Below, piece after piece: positions 14,783 to 22,834 of a stretch of DNA of 25,027 nt. The DNA is from a virus. The notes below the pieces were generated by a model. It had not been told where the DNA came from. It saw only the letters and a list, made by a program, of their open reading frames with translations, and did no database searches. The stretch spans positions 1 to 25,027 of IMG/VR virus record IMGVR_UViG_3300042895_000135. The stretch is one strand, 5' to 3'. How positions within the stretch are numbered: position 1 is the stretch's first letter; the number at the start of each line of letters is the position of its first letter. Both the position numbers and the translations under genes were made by a program.

Positions 14783-14817
14783 AAAGAAAAACGGCCCCCA
14801 GATTTCTCTGGGAGCCG
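14783..14817 (-). terminator. Rho-independent terminator after the major capsid gene
   Basis: On the minus strand an 11-bp stem (cggctcccaga / tctgggggccg, one G-U pair) with a four-base loop is followed by TTTTTCTTT. It lies about 30 bases after the capsid stop codon and is the only textbook terminator in the window. Confidence 0.9.
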
Positions 14818-14846
14818 CTCTTTTCCGTTGTATTTGAGTAGTTTAC

Positions 14847-15761
14847 TCAGATACCCGGCGTCCCGTAAACCCCGCGCGGATCCGTCCAACCGAACGCGTA
14901 ACGCTCGGTGGCTTTGTAGCGCATGCTGTCCGTCTCGAAGTCGCCTTCCATTGACTTCTCGAGGCTGCGACGCATTGCGAGCTTGAGACCCTCGGGCGCA
15001 TCAGTCTGTACCCACCATGCGGTGGTCGAGGTGATACGCGAGAGGTTGGCCTGACCGCCATCCAGCAAACCCATTGATTTGACTGGATTAATATCATTGT
15101 TCGCGGTGCCGGCACGCAGAACAGACTTGAGGAGGACCTCGGCCTGAAACACGTTGCTCGGTCCAACGACCAACTTCTTCGGCGTCAAGCGGATGCGCTT
15201 GCCGTTGTTGTCGACGGCGTTGCGGATCTGCACCAGCAGCTGCTCAAGCGAGGTCTGCGACAGGTTTGCGGCCGTCGAGAGCTTGTTTGAGAAGGTGCCG
15301 TTGGCGATCGGGTGATCCGTGGCAACCAGTTCCTTGCCGTCGCCGCCCGGATAGGCTGCGGTGAACGAGCGGTTCAGGATGTTGGCGCCAAGGGTCTCTT
15401 TGGTTTCGATCAGCGACTGCGCGAGGTGACGCGCGTAGGTCTGACCGATGCGGATGTGATCGCCATCCTCAACAAGAACCTTGGTCAGCGCGAAAGCGAG
15501 ACCGTAGACCTTGTAGACGTAACGCTGGATGAACAGCACGCCACCCGACTGGTAGGTGACGGGCATGCCGTCCGGCAGTTCCGGTGCGGCGCCGAAGCCG
15601 TACAGGACTGGCTCTTCGTGGTAGTTCCGGGGGATGCCCTTGAACTCTTTGAAGACTTGCGACCATTCGTCTGCACGCTGGTCGTAGATGCCGTTGAACT
15701 CTTCATTAAGAATAGGCTCAACGATGGAGCGGAAGTCAGTACTCCGCATTGGCATAGCCAT
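14847..15761 (-). CDS. Major capsid protein (HK97-fold expected)
   Basis: A 304-residue protein in the classic place after scaffold and a decoration-like gene. Motifs resemble capsid proteins of the Mu gpT-like/HK97-fold group: VYGLAFALTKVLVEDGDHIR, then ESLIETKETLG-type helix (SLIETKETLGANILNRSF), KELVATDHPIANGTFSNKL, LTPKKLVVGPSNVFQAEVLL and ITSTTAWWVQTDAPEGLKL. No protease domain is fused and none is seen nearby. AGGAGG nine bases before the ATG predicts high expression, and the terminator just downstream favours an abundant transcript end here. Function: icosahedral shell subunit. Confidence 0.88.
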   Translation of the reverse strand: MAMPMRSTDFRSIVEPILNEEFNGIYDQRADEWSQVFKEFKGIPRNYHEEPVLYGFGAAPELPDGMPVTYQSGGVLFIQRYVYKVYGLAFALTKVLVEDGDHIRIGQTYARHLAQSLIETKETLGANILNRSFTAAYPGGDGKELVATDHPIANGTFSNKLSTAANLSQTSLEQLLVQIRNAVDNNGKRIRLTPKKLVVGPSNVFQAEVLLKSVLRAGTANNDINPVKSMGLLDGGQANLSRITSTTAWWVQTDAPEGLKLAMRRSLEKSMEGDFETDSMRYKATERYAFGWTDPRGVYGTPGI

Positions 15762-15774
15762 GGTTCAAGCCCTC

Positions 15775-16353
15775 CTAGTAGGCGTTCTTGACGGCGACAT
15801 TCTGATGTTCAACGATCTGCACGAGAGCGTTGACATAGGTGTCACCCCAGTTGTTGTCGGGACCGGCGACGATGCCGATCAGGCGGAGCTGTGCGGTGCC
15901 GCTGTCAGTGACGACAGAAGCGACGTTCAGCGACTGGCTCGAGAGGCCAGTGGTCGTGTTCCCGGCGGCTGCCGAGTAGTCGTACTGCTTGCCAATATCA
16001 GCGACCACCAGAGCGGCGTTGCTCTGGATCTGGTAGGTGATGGTGCTGTCAAGCGTGACGTACGCCACGATGTCAGTGCCAGCCTGCGAGGCCGTCCACT
16101 TGTTCGAGACGCGGCGACGGCCGTCGCTGTCGGTGAACTCGACACCCTGAAAGGTGCCGATGAAACCGTCAGTGTCACCGGCAGTGGCGACGACGATGGT
16201 GCCCTCATAGGTCGACGATGGGCCGATCTTGACGGGCGAGTTCTGAAAGATGTTCGACGTATAGCCAGTCACAATGGTCATCGCGAACGGGCGGATGACG
16301 CCCGACGGATGGTTCACTGGGATCAGGCCGTACGGAGATGCGATGCTTGGCAT
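15775..16353 (-). CDS. Probable capsid decoration or head structural protein (192 aa)
   Basis: A 192-residue beta-rich protein: MPSIASPYGLIPVNHPSGVI, then a segment of Thr/Ser/Gly strands (EGTIVVATAGDTDGFIGTFQ, VEFTDSDGRRRVSNKW), ending NAY. It lies directly upstream of the major capsid gene, where decoration or head-stabilising proteins are common, and I recall similar SPYGLIPVN N-termini in other phage head clusters. Assignment rests on place and composition. AAGGACATAGGAT precedes the ATG. The stop codon lies within the capsid ribosome site, so the two are coupled. Confidence 0.68.
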   Translation of the reverse strand: MPSIASPYGLIPVNHPSGVIRPFAMTIVTGYTSNIFQNSPVKIGPSSTYEGTIVVATAGDTDGFIGTFQGVEFTDSDGRRRVSNKWTASQAGTDIVAYVTLDSTITYQIQSNAALVVADIGKQYDYSAAAGNTTTGLSSQSLNVASVVTDSGTAQLRLIGIVAGPDNNWGDTYVNALVQIVEHQNVAVKNAY

Positions 16354-16386
16354 ATCCTATGTCCTTGATGAGAGTTGCGAAACGCC

Positions 16387-16929
16387 TTAGCTGAAATCAT
16401 CCAGCTGCGGCGCGTTGAAACGCATGTCCTCGATGCCATCACCCACGGAGAGCCGACTGCCCGACCGCTCTGCCTGTTCCCGCATAATCTCAGCGGTTTC
16501 GGCGAGCTTGTTCTCTTCGCGCAACGGAGCGTCGTAGTGAGCTTCCTTCATGAAGGCCTGATACAGGCTTTCGGGCAGCTTAAACGCGAGCATCTCGTTG
16601 ACCGCAATGAAACCGACCCATTCGCCGGTCTTCTGCGTTGCGAACTCCAGCCCGGGGACTTCATCCGGCTTCACAGGCTCGTAACCGAGCTGCATACGCC
16701 GATGGATTGGGTCGCGCGGGTTGGTGGTCGTTAGCCAGCACACATGAAATCCCGGTAGTTTCGGCAAATCAGGCAGTGCGTCGTTGTGCATTTGCATGCG
16801 GAACATCTCGAGACGCTCATCGTCGGTCACCGCGCGGTTTTCAGTGACCTGCCGGTCATCCATTGCGCGGGCGCGTCGAGCGACACCCTGTTCCTTCTTG
16901 AGGCGGTCGTCCATACGATCATCATTCAT
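16387..16929 (-). CDS. Conserved phage head-cluster protein of unknown function (180 aa)
   Basis: A 180-residue protein. The N-terminus (1-50) is highly charged (MNDDRMDDRLKKEQGVARRA). The middle reads FHVCWLTTTNPRDPIHRRMQ, LGYEPVKPDEVPGLE and GEWVGFIAVNEMLAFKLPES, a combination I recall from head-gene clusters of other phages with the same neighbours. The C-terminus is helical and charged (LAETAEIMREQAERSGSRL). No catalytic motif is clear. AAAGGAG lies nine bases before the ATG. It lies between scaffold and the decoration-like gene, so a capsid-assembly role is plausible. Confidence 0.65.
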   Translation of the reverse strand: MNDDRMDDRLKKEQGVARRARAMDDRQVTENRAVTDDERLEMFRMQMHNDALPDLPKLPGFHVCWLTTTNPRDPIHRRMQLGYEPVKPDEVPGLEFATQKTGEWVGFIAVNEMLAFKLPESLYQAFMKEAHYDAPLREENKLAETAEIMREQAERSGSRLSVGDGIEDMRFNAPQLDDFS

Positions 16930-16943
16930 GTTGGCTTACTCCT

Positions 16944-17861
16944 TTAGCTAGCCGAACCGTTTTTATCGTAGGCCTGATACGCCTTGAGCATTTGGTTGCG
17001 ACGTGAAACGTCGTCCCATATGCCCGCTTCGATCATAGCCTGCTTACGTTCGGGTGTCACGTAGATTTCTTTGCGGGTGGAAGTCGGCGCATATTCGCGC
17101 GTCTGACCCTGTGGCGGGGCCTTACGGCGCGGTGTGCCGGCGGTCGGTGCATCGTCCGCAGAACCGCCCACGCGGGCAGCCACACGGCGCGTCAGCTCCT
17201 CCCAATAACCACGGCTCGTCGGGTCGTACCCGGCCGCCGTTAGGTTGTTGTCAATCGCCTTGGCAACGGCGCTGTCATCGTCGCGGCCGGACGGGTCGTA
17301 CCACGGATTGGCCGACAGCCACTCCTTGGCGTAGTTGACCGTGCGCGGATCTGGACCCGGGTTGGCGTGCTGCTGGCGGACATGCTCGACCTGCTGCTTC
17401 TGCTGCCAGAGCAGGCCAGCCTCGCGCTGCGCCTCGTCGCGCAGACGCATGGCCGTGGCCACGTCGTCACCGTTACCTGCCTCAACGGCACGGGCGATGA
17501 TCACCTCAGCCTGCCGCACCTCTTGCTGCACCTGATTGAACCGCTGATCGATGGCGCTGACGTTGTTGGCCAGCGTGTTGCCCTCAATGGCGGCCACGCG
17601 GCGCGCCAATTCGCCGTTCTGGTGGCGCAGTGTCTCCAGTTCGCGCTGTGCGTTCTCCTTGGCGCGCTTCTGGATTTCGCGGCGCTTGACGCGGCGCTTG
17701 CGGCTCTGGCTCTCGACCTCGTCGTCAGTGTCGTCGTGACTGGAGGCTAGGCGCTCGTCCTCGCCATCGTCCTCGTCTTCGTCCGCCTCAAGCACGTTTT
17801 CAACGGGCGGCGCGCCCTCGATGATCTCAAACTCGTCTTCGGTATCTGGTGTGTCACTCAT
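16944..17861 (-). CDS. Capsid scaffolding protein
   Basis: A 305-residue hydrophilic protein. Residues 1-50 are very acidic (EDEFEIIEGAPPVENVLEAD, then DEDDGEDE), residues about 53-70 are basic (RKRRVKRREIQKRAKE), and about 66-170 predict long coiled coil (Gln/Glu/Arg-rich with regular hydrophobics). The C-terminal third has YAKEWLSANPWYDPSGRDDD, EYAPTSTRKEIYVTPERKQA and MLKAYQAYD. Acidic head, coiled coil and a short C-terminal capsid-binding part are usual for phage scaffolds. It is encoded just before the capsid genes and follows GroES. AAGGAG precedes the ATG. No protease is fused or adjacent, so the scaffold probably leaves intact. Confidence 0.8.
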   Translation of the reverse strand: MSDTPDTEDEFEIIEGAPPVENVLEADEDEDDGEDERLASSHDDTDDEVESQSRKRRVKRREIQKRAKENAQRELETLRHQNGELARRVAAIEGNTLANNVSAIDQRFNQVQQEVRQAEVIIARAVEAGNGDDVATAMRLRDEAQREAGLLWQQKQQVEHVRQQHANPGPDPRTVNYAKEWLSANPWYDPSGRDDDSAVAKAIDNNLTAAGYDPTSRGYWEELTRRVAARVGGSADDAPTAGTPRRKAPPQGQTREYAPTSTRKEIYVTPERKQAMIEAGIWDDVSRRNQMLKAYQAYDKNGSAS

Positions 17862-17882
17862 GACCGGCTCCTTTCAGCCTTA

Positions 17883-17900
17883 TAGCGACGGGTGTCGCTA
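17883..17900 (-). promoter_or_regulatory. Small perfect hairpin between GroES and scaffold genes
   Basis: TAGCGAC and GTCGCTA form a 7-bp stem with a four-base loop in the 44-base gap between the two genes. It has no U-run, so it may be an mRNA processing or stability element. Function inferred only from structure. Confidence 0.4.
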
Positions 17901-17905
17901 GATCG

Positions 17906-18337
17906 TTAAACAAACGCCTTCACCGTCAGCGGATCACCCGGCACTGCGCCGAGTAAGTCGAGATCGTTGAACAGCACGAACAGCACTTCATCTTCGTTGT
18001 TTGGACCGTGCTTAACTGTCCACTTGTCGCCGCCGTACTTTGGCGTGCGAACGAAGTCTCCCGGCGCGGCCCACGAACCCTCAGGCCACGCTTCCTGTGT
18101 GTTGCGGTTTTTGAACGCGAGGCTGCCCACGGAGATGACCTTGGCCACCTGCGTGTTCCACTGCTCGGTATCCCGAGCATCCTGCGTCAGGATGATGCCG
18201 CCGGCCGTCTTGCGCTTGGCAGAGCGGATCTGCACCAGCACGCGGCTGCCGAACGGCACGAAGTTGGGGTCGACAGACGGGAACGCCTCGTCGAGGTTAC
18301 TGTACGCAAACGATACTTGGTTGATGATGTCAGACAT
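17906..18337 (-). CDS. GroES-like co-chaperonin (Cpn10 family)
   Basis: A 143-residue protein with a Cpn10 pattern: FGSRVLVQIRSAKRKTAGGI (29-48), the IIL triad of the mobile loop (48-50), VAKVISVGSLAF (64-75), then GDFVRTPKYGGDKWTV (93-108) and a C-terminal strand. Cellular GroES is about 97 residues; this one has an N-terminal extension (1-26) and an inserted loop (about 72-92). The mobile loop binds GroEL, so the protein would cap the host chaperonin to fold virion proteins, as T4 gp31 does for its capsid protein. Being set between portal and scaffold genes supports a link to capsid assembly. GGAG lies before the ATG. Capsid as substrate is inference. Confidence 0.85.
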   Translation of the reverse strand: MSDIINQVSFAYSNLDEAFPSVDPNFVPFGSRVLVQIRSAKRKTAGGIILTQDARDTEQWNTQVAKVISVGSLAFKNRNTQEAWPEGSWAAPGDFVRTPKYGGDKWTVKHGPNNEDEVLFVLFNDLDLLGAVPGDPLTVKAFV

Positions 18338-18357
18338 GGGTACTCCATCCGTGTCTA

Positions 18358-18552
18358 TTACAGGTCAAAGCCTCTTTTCTCATGCTCCCTGACCATATCC
18401 AGAAGCACGATCTTGGCGCGCTCGATGCCTGCGTACAGGCCGACAGCGCGTCCGAAGTCGTACGCCTCGCGTCCCGAGGGTTGCGTCAGTGTCTCAACAG
18501 CAAGCGTCGCTTGCTCCTCCTCCAGACGCTGAAGCAACGCCTCGATTTTCAC
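18358..18552 (-). CDS. Small helical protein (64 aa), unknown function
   Basis: A 64-residue protein that is mostly helical (IEALLQRLEEEQATLAVETL, then YDFGRAVGLYAGIERAKIVL and a charged end). I know such helical proteins with F-G-R-x-x-G-x-Y-x-G as common small products in phage head clusters, with no proven role. The GTG start overlaps the stop of the 42-residue gene (GTGA), so it is translationally coupled. It lies between portal and GroES. Confidence 0.65.
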   Translation of the reverse strand: MKIEALLQRLEEEQATLAVETLTQPSGREAYDFGRAVGLYAGIERAKIVLLDMVREHEKRGFDL

Positions 18553-18677
18553 GCGGGCGTCTTTTTGCCCGACGGCACCTTGGGCATGGTGCCCATGGCC
18601 ATCTTTTTGTGCTGCGAGATGGCGTCACCGCTCACGGTGCCGCCCGGCGTTGCGCTCTTTGCGTTGTTCGTTGCCAC
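18549..18677 (-). CDS. Very small Lys/Gly-rich protein (42 aa)
   Basis: A 42-residue protein starting VATNNAKSATPGGTVSGDAI and ending GKKTPA. TAAGGAG, which contains the portal stop codon, lies seven bases before its GTG start, and its stop overlaps the next GTG. These give clear coupling between portal, this gene and the 64-residue gene. The composition (Lys, Gly, Met, Pro) suggests an unstructured or binding peptide. I recall similar tiny proteins after portal genes in other phages. Function unknown. Confidence 0.65.
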   Translation of the reverse strand: MATNNAKSATPGGTVSGDAISQHKKMAMGTMPKVPSGKKTPA

Positions 18678-18687
18678 GTGCTTCTCC

Positions 18688-21318
18688 TTACGGGTTGGGG
18701 TTTATCCCGGTCCCTGTGCTGACCGCGATGCGTTCACCGGACATGATCTCAGCCTGTGCGAGCTGCATCGCCGTCTGGTTATCCTGCTGGTTCATCGTCA
18801 GGCGCGCGTTGAGTTCTGCCGCCTTGCGGGCATCCTCGCGGTCCTGACGCATCGTCTCCAGCTGTTGCTCGATCTGCAGCTTCTGCGCCTGCAGTTGCTG
18901 CTCGACCTGATCTTGCGCGGCCTGTGCCTGCATTTTCTGCCCCTCGAGCTGCATCTGCGCCTGCGCCTTCTGCCCATCGAGCTGCATGCGCTGCCCCTCG
19001 ATCTGCATCTGCGCCTGCGCCTTCTGCGCATCAGCCTGCATCTGCGCCTGATCACGCTGCGTCTGCATCTGCATCTGCGCCTGATCACGCTGCGTCTGCG
19101 CCTGCAGCTTCTGGCTCTCGATGGCCGTGCGCGGATCTTGCGGCGGCTGGGGCGCGTACTGCTGCATCGTCTGCATCGCCTGCGCGATGACGGGCGGCAG
19201 CGAGGCGAAGATGTTGCCGGCCTCAATGACGACGCTCTGCGACGCCTCGGCCAGCATGCGGTCGAAGGCTCGCCGGCTCTCGTGGTCCTTCAGCAGCTTC
19301 ATCTCCTCGCTGATGTCGACGCCGCTCGTGTCTTCGGCCAAGTCCAGCACGGTCGAGGCGTACCACAGGGCGACATGCTCCCTGAGGTGCGTCATGATCA
19401 CCGGCAGGTACTGCGGTGCGATCAGCTCGCTGCCGCCCAGCGCCGGGCTGGTCATGTACGCGAGGTGCGTCTTGAGGTGCGCGATGTGGTCCTGCTCCGG
19501 GAACGCGATGACGGGCTTGCCCATGGTGGCCGTGACGTTCTCGTTGACGGCATTCTGCTGCTTCGGCTCCATCGGCGGGACGAGCAGCTCCTTGTAGTTC
19601 GGCACGCGGAGCGTCTCGAGTAGCCGCTCCTCGACCTTGCGCTGATTGTACAGCTGCGGCATCGCTGCCGCCCGGGCCGACACGGCCTGCACCTGCGCAA
19701 AGCGTTGCGCCTCGCTGAAGATGGCCGGGTCGGACACCGGCACCACGTCCATGGGACCTTGGAAATCGGCGCGCGTGGCCAGCTCTTCGCCGACCTCACG
19801 CTCGGTGTCGTCGTCGTCGAGGTGCATGCCGTTGAGGCGGTGCAGGATGTCCAGCACGCGCGCCATGGCGTCGTGCAGGCGGCCGTGGATGGCCGAGAAC
19901 ACCGTCATGCCCTCTTGGATAAGGGCCAGTGTCGTGCCGACCGGGGCGTTGGGGTTCTGGTCGGCGAGGTTGTCCATCGACGTGCGGACGACACCCTTGC
20001 CGGCGTCGACCACGAAGCCCAGCAGCTGGAACAGCGTCGGGCTGGGCGGGTTGAACGGGATCGGCATGGCGATCTTGCGCACGTCATCGATGTTGATGCC
20101 GCCCTCGATCTCCTCGACCTGCGTCGGCTGGATGTTCAGCGTCTGGCCGCCGCGCGTGCCGCCCTTCAGCTTCAGCATCGTCGGCACGTTCTGGATGTGC
20201 GCGCTGTCCATGAGGGCGCGCAGGGCGCCCGTCGCGGCGGCACTGAGGCCACCGATCATGTGCGGCAGGCCGATCGGGTATGCGCCGCGCCACGGGATGA
20301 ACGGGAACTCCACGAACCACGCCAGTGGCTCGCGGCTCTCGTCGTTCTCGTCCCAGTTGCGGTAGATCGACAGCACCTTGCCGCTCGGCTTGTCGACGGT
20401 GAGGATGTACGGCGCATTGCCGTCGCCCTCGACGTCAGCCACGGCGTGTATCTCGAACACGGTGCGCAGGCCGTCCTCGTTGTAGCTGGTGTCGCTGCGC
20501 CCCTCGATCTTGTCGTTGGCCACGTCTGCAGCCGAACGCTCCGGCTCCATGCCCGGCGGCGTCAGCTCAACGTCGCGGTACATGCCAGACTTTACACGTT
20601 CCTCGTAGTCGAGTTGCGTGAGGTACTGCACGTGCGTTTTGCGTTGCGCGCTGTTGAAATTGGTTGCGGCGAACGGCAGGTACATGTCGTCGATGGCAAC
20701 GAACAGGAAGCCCGGGCGGTTGCGCGCCTCGTCCCACGACATCTTGAGGTACTGCGCGCCGCCGAGTGGCACCTGCGTCAGCATCTGCTCCATCTCGCTG
20801 CGGAACTCTTTGCTCTGCACCGTGAGCTGCCAGTTCATCATGCGCGTCTTGCGCTTGGCCTTCTGCAGCTTCTTGACGGTGACCTCGCCCTCGATCAGGT
20901 CCTTCACCGGACCCTGCGGAGGCAGCAGTTCGCGGATGGCGCGCGACGCGAAGTCGATGCAGGCCTCGGTCATCATCGGGTGCACGACCTTCGACGCGCC
21001 TTGGAACTGCGCGCCGCCGGGCGCGTCGTCGCCCAGCCCGGTGCGGCGGATGCCCTCCTCGTACTGCTCGTCGCGCTTCTTGCGGGCCTCCTTGTCCTTG
21101 CTGATCAGGTCGAGGAAGCGCGTCGACAGGGCGTTCAGCTCGCTGTTTGGCATGTCCTCGGCGAGGTTGGCGTAGAACTCGCTGTCGGCGTCGGTCGCCT
21201 CCTCGCCGAGACGCACGATCGCGCCACCGTCCTCGGTGTCCTCGACGTCGGAGATCTCCTCGTCGTCGATCTCGACCATCTCGCCCTCGGTGTCGATGTC
21301 GTCTTCGTCGTCCATCAT
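18688..21318 (-). CDS. Portal protein (P22-like size, long Gln-rich C-terminal coil)
   Basis: An 876-residue protein directly downstream of the large terminase gene. The acidic N-terminus (1-60) is followed by a core containing GASKVVHPMMTEACIDFASR, RELLPPQGPVK, ARNRPGFLFVAIDDMYLPF, WFVEFPFIPWRGAYPIGLPH and NLADQNPNAPVGTTLALIQE, the pattern of podovirus portals of the P22 or related type. Residues about 734-820 form a repeated Gln-rich helix of 18-residue units (11+7), like the portal barrel of P22 but richer in Gln and Met. Role: twelve-fold DNA channel, terminase docking and neck attachment. GAGG lies eight bases before the first ATG. Two start codons in tandem (MMDD) make the exact start uncertain by one residue. 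Confidence 0.9.
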   Translation of the reverse strand: MMDDEDDIDTEGEMVEIDDEEISDVEDTEDGGAIVRLGEEATDADSEFYANLAEDMPNSELNALSTRFLDLISKDKEARKKRDEQYEEGIRRTGLGDDAPGGAQFQGASKVVHPMMTEACIDFASRAIRELLPPQGPVKDLIEGEVTVKKLQKAKRKTRMMNWQLTVQSKEFRSEMEQMLTQVPLGGAQYLKMSWDEARNRPGFLFVAIDDMYLPFAATNFNSAQRKTHVQYLTQLDYEERVKSGMYRDVELTPPGMEPERSAADVANDKIEGRSDTSYNEDGLRTVFEIHAVADVEGDGNAPYILTVDKPSGKVLSIYRNWDENDESREPLAWFVEFPFIPWRGAYPIGLPHMIGGLSAAATGALRALMDSAHIQNVPTMLKLKGGTRGGQTLNIQPTQVEEIEGGINIDDVRKIAMPIPFNPPSPTLFQLLGFVVDAGKGVVRTSMDNLADQNPNAPVGTTLALIQEGMTVFSAIHGRLHDAMARVLDILHRLNGMHLDDDDTEREVGEELATRADFQGPMDVVPVSDPAIFSEAQRFAQVQAVSARAAAMPQLYNQRKVEERLLETLRVPNYKELLVPPMEPKQQNAVNENVTATMGKPVIAFPEQDHIAHLKTHLAYMTSPALGGSELIAPQYLPVIMTHLREHVALWYASTVLDLAEDTSGVDISEEMKLLKDHESRRAFDRMLAEASQSVVIEAGNIFASLPPVIAQAMQTMQQYAPQPPQDPRTAIESQKLQAQTQRDQAQMQMQTQRDQAQMQADAQKAQAQMQIEGQRMQLDGQKAQAQMQLEGQKMQAQAAQDQVEQQLQAQKLQIEQQLETMRQDREDARKAAELNARLTMNQQDNQTAMQLAQAEIMSGERIAVSTGTGINPNP
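18850..19115 (-). repeat. Internal repeats in the portal C-terminus
   Basis: The Gln-rich coil is encoded by imperfect repeats. A 29-base segment at 19038-19066 recurs exactly at 19071-19099 (33-base shift, 11 codons), and an alternating 11+7 codon period (54 bases) follows toward 18870. The array could vary in length by recombination without breaking the frame. Confidence 0.8.
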
Positions 21319-21328
21319 GCGTCAGTCC

Positions 21329-22834
21329 TCACTGGCTGTACGGGTTGGTGACGACCCGAGGTGGCGGCCGATCGCCAGCCGCCTTGGGCTTGTCTTTTAT
21401 CAGGCGGATGAGGCCCTTGTCCAGACACAGCCGGATGGCCTGCGTGCAGGCGTCGACGTGGTCGTCGTGCTTGATGCTCCCGCCGCCGACGAACGAGCAG
21501 AGTTGGGTCACCACGGCGTCGCACCACGTGCGCGCCTTGCCGGGGAACTTCTCACTCTCGGGCAGCCAGACGCGCTTCTGCGCGAACACCGGGCTGACGA
21601 TGTGGAGGCGGCTCAGCTTGTCGGCGCGCCCCGGGTTGTACGCGTATGCCTCGATGCCGACTTCGGCCAGCATCTGGCGCAGGCTGATGCCGCTGCCCTT
21701 GTCCTCGATCAGCAGGATGTCCGGCTTGCGGCCGCTCGTCATCGGCTTCGACGCGCCGAACAGCGGCTTGATCAGCGCCTGATCCTCGTCGTCGCCGTAC
21801 GCCACGTTCAGCTCTTTCTTGACGCGCTTCATCAGCGCCGGCAGCCCGAGGTGGTCCTCCCAGCAGTCGAGCAGCATGATGTGGCTCATCTGCTTGTAAT
21901 CGAAAACGCCCCACGTCGAGCAGGCCGTCGGATCAGGGTCGCCCTTCTTGTCGACGCTTTTCTCGGTGTACGCCGTGTCGAGGGACATGATGATCCAGTC
22001 GAACCGGGGCAACGCCTTCTTCGCGGGCCACAAGTTGAACCACGATCGCTTGATGATCCCGCTCTCCTCCGGATCGACCAGCTCGCCGTGCAGCTCCTGC
22101 CGGCCGATGACTGTGCCTTCGTACTGCTCGAGTTGCTTGAAGAAGCTGTCCGGCAGGTTCGCCTTGTTGTCGAACGTCGATCCGCGCACGATGATCCGCT
22201 TGTCCTGCGGCGCGGTCAGCTTGCGGATGATCTCGCGCGGCTTGGGCGTCGTGGTCCACAGCACCTGCGGCGCGGAGCCGAGGCGCATGCCCATCATCGC
22301 CATGTCCCACACGTCCTCGGCGTACATCCACGCGGCCAATTCATCGAACCAGCCCCTCGTGTGCTGGGGACCGCGCAACCGCTCGGGCTTCTCGGCCGTG
22401 AAGCCCCGGATCGTGCTGACACCGCCGGCGATGTTCTTGATCTTGACGATCATGTCGCTCTTGTTGTGCTCGATCAGCAGATCAGGCGGCAGCACGGACA
22501 GGATGCCGCTCTCGCCCTCGAAGCACGTGAACTTGACGTCGCTGTACGTCGGCGCGATCACCGCGCTGTCGAAGCCCGACGGGTCCTCATACGCGGCCCG
22601 CGTGATCCACTCGGCACCGACGCGCGTCTTACCGAAGCCGCGCCCGGCGAGGATGCCCGCCTCGGTCCAGTCCGTCTCGGGCAGCAACTGGCTCGGTCGC
22701 GCCGTGGCGCTCCACCGGCGCTGCCAGTCGAGGTACATCTGCATGTCGTGAGGCAGGCCGCTGACGAGCGTGGCGAGGTCGGCGGCGCCGCGTGGCATCG
22801 CCTTCCCGCTCGGCAAGGTCAGCGCCGTGGCCAT
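21329..22834 (-). CDS. terL: Terminase large subunit
   Basis: A 501-residue packaging motor. The ATPase half has Walker A GRGFGKTR (64-71), Walker B GWFDELAA (161-168, Asp164-Glu165), and a probable coupling motif in LWTTTPKPRE (192-201). The nuclease half has Asp286 in IMSLDTAYT, Glu377/Asp378 in LIEDKGSG and the HDDHVDA motif (456-462), the RNase H-like metal set. Length and order match Terminase_6-type large subunits. It cuts and pumps the genome into proheads through the portal encoded next. The ATG overlaps the stop of the coiled-coil mini-protein (TGATG). All key residues are present. Confidence 0.96.
   Translation of the reverse strand: MATALTLPSGKAMPRGAADLATLVSGLPHDMQMYLDWQRRWSATARPSQLLPETDWTEAGILAGRGFGKTRVGAEWITRAAYEDPSGFDSAVIAPTYSDVKFTCFEGESGILSVLPPDLLIEHNKSDMIVKIKNIAGGVSTIRGFTAEKPERLRGPQHTRGWFDELAAWMYAEDVWDMAMMGMRLGSAPQVLWTTTPKPREIIRKLTAPQDKRIIVRGSTFDNKANLPDSFFKQLEQYEGTVIGRQELHGELVDPEESGIIKRSWFNLWPAKKALPRFDWIIMSLDTAYTEKSVDKKGDPDPTACSTWGVFDYKQMSHIMLLDCWEDHLGLPALMKRVKKELNVAYGDDEDQALIKPLFGASKPMTSGRKPDILLIEDKGSGISLRQMLAEVGIEAYAYNPGRADKLSRLHIVSPVFAQKRVWLPESEKFPGKARTWCDAVVTQLCSFVGGGSIKHDDHVDACTQAIRLCLDKGLIRLIKDKPKAAGDRPPPRVVTNPYSQ

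Noticed and set aside
13118-17893. Shared 11-mer TATAGCGACGG in two intergenic gaps (13118-13128 and 17883-17893)
   Set aside because: Chance pairs of 11-mers are common at this length, and no matching -35 box is seen at either place.
18382-19623. A 413-codon plus-strand frame rich in Leu/His/Arg
   Set aside because: It mirrors the Gln-rich repeats of the portal and has no support.
19705-21351. A 548-codon open frame on the plus strand antisense to the portal gene
   Set aside because: Product is Arg/Val/His/Leu-rich with no recognisable motif; it is the mirror of codon bias in a GC-rich gene. The minus-strand portal is clear.
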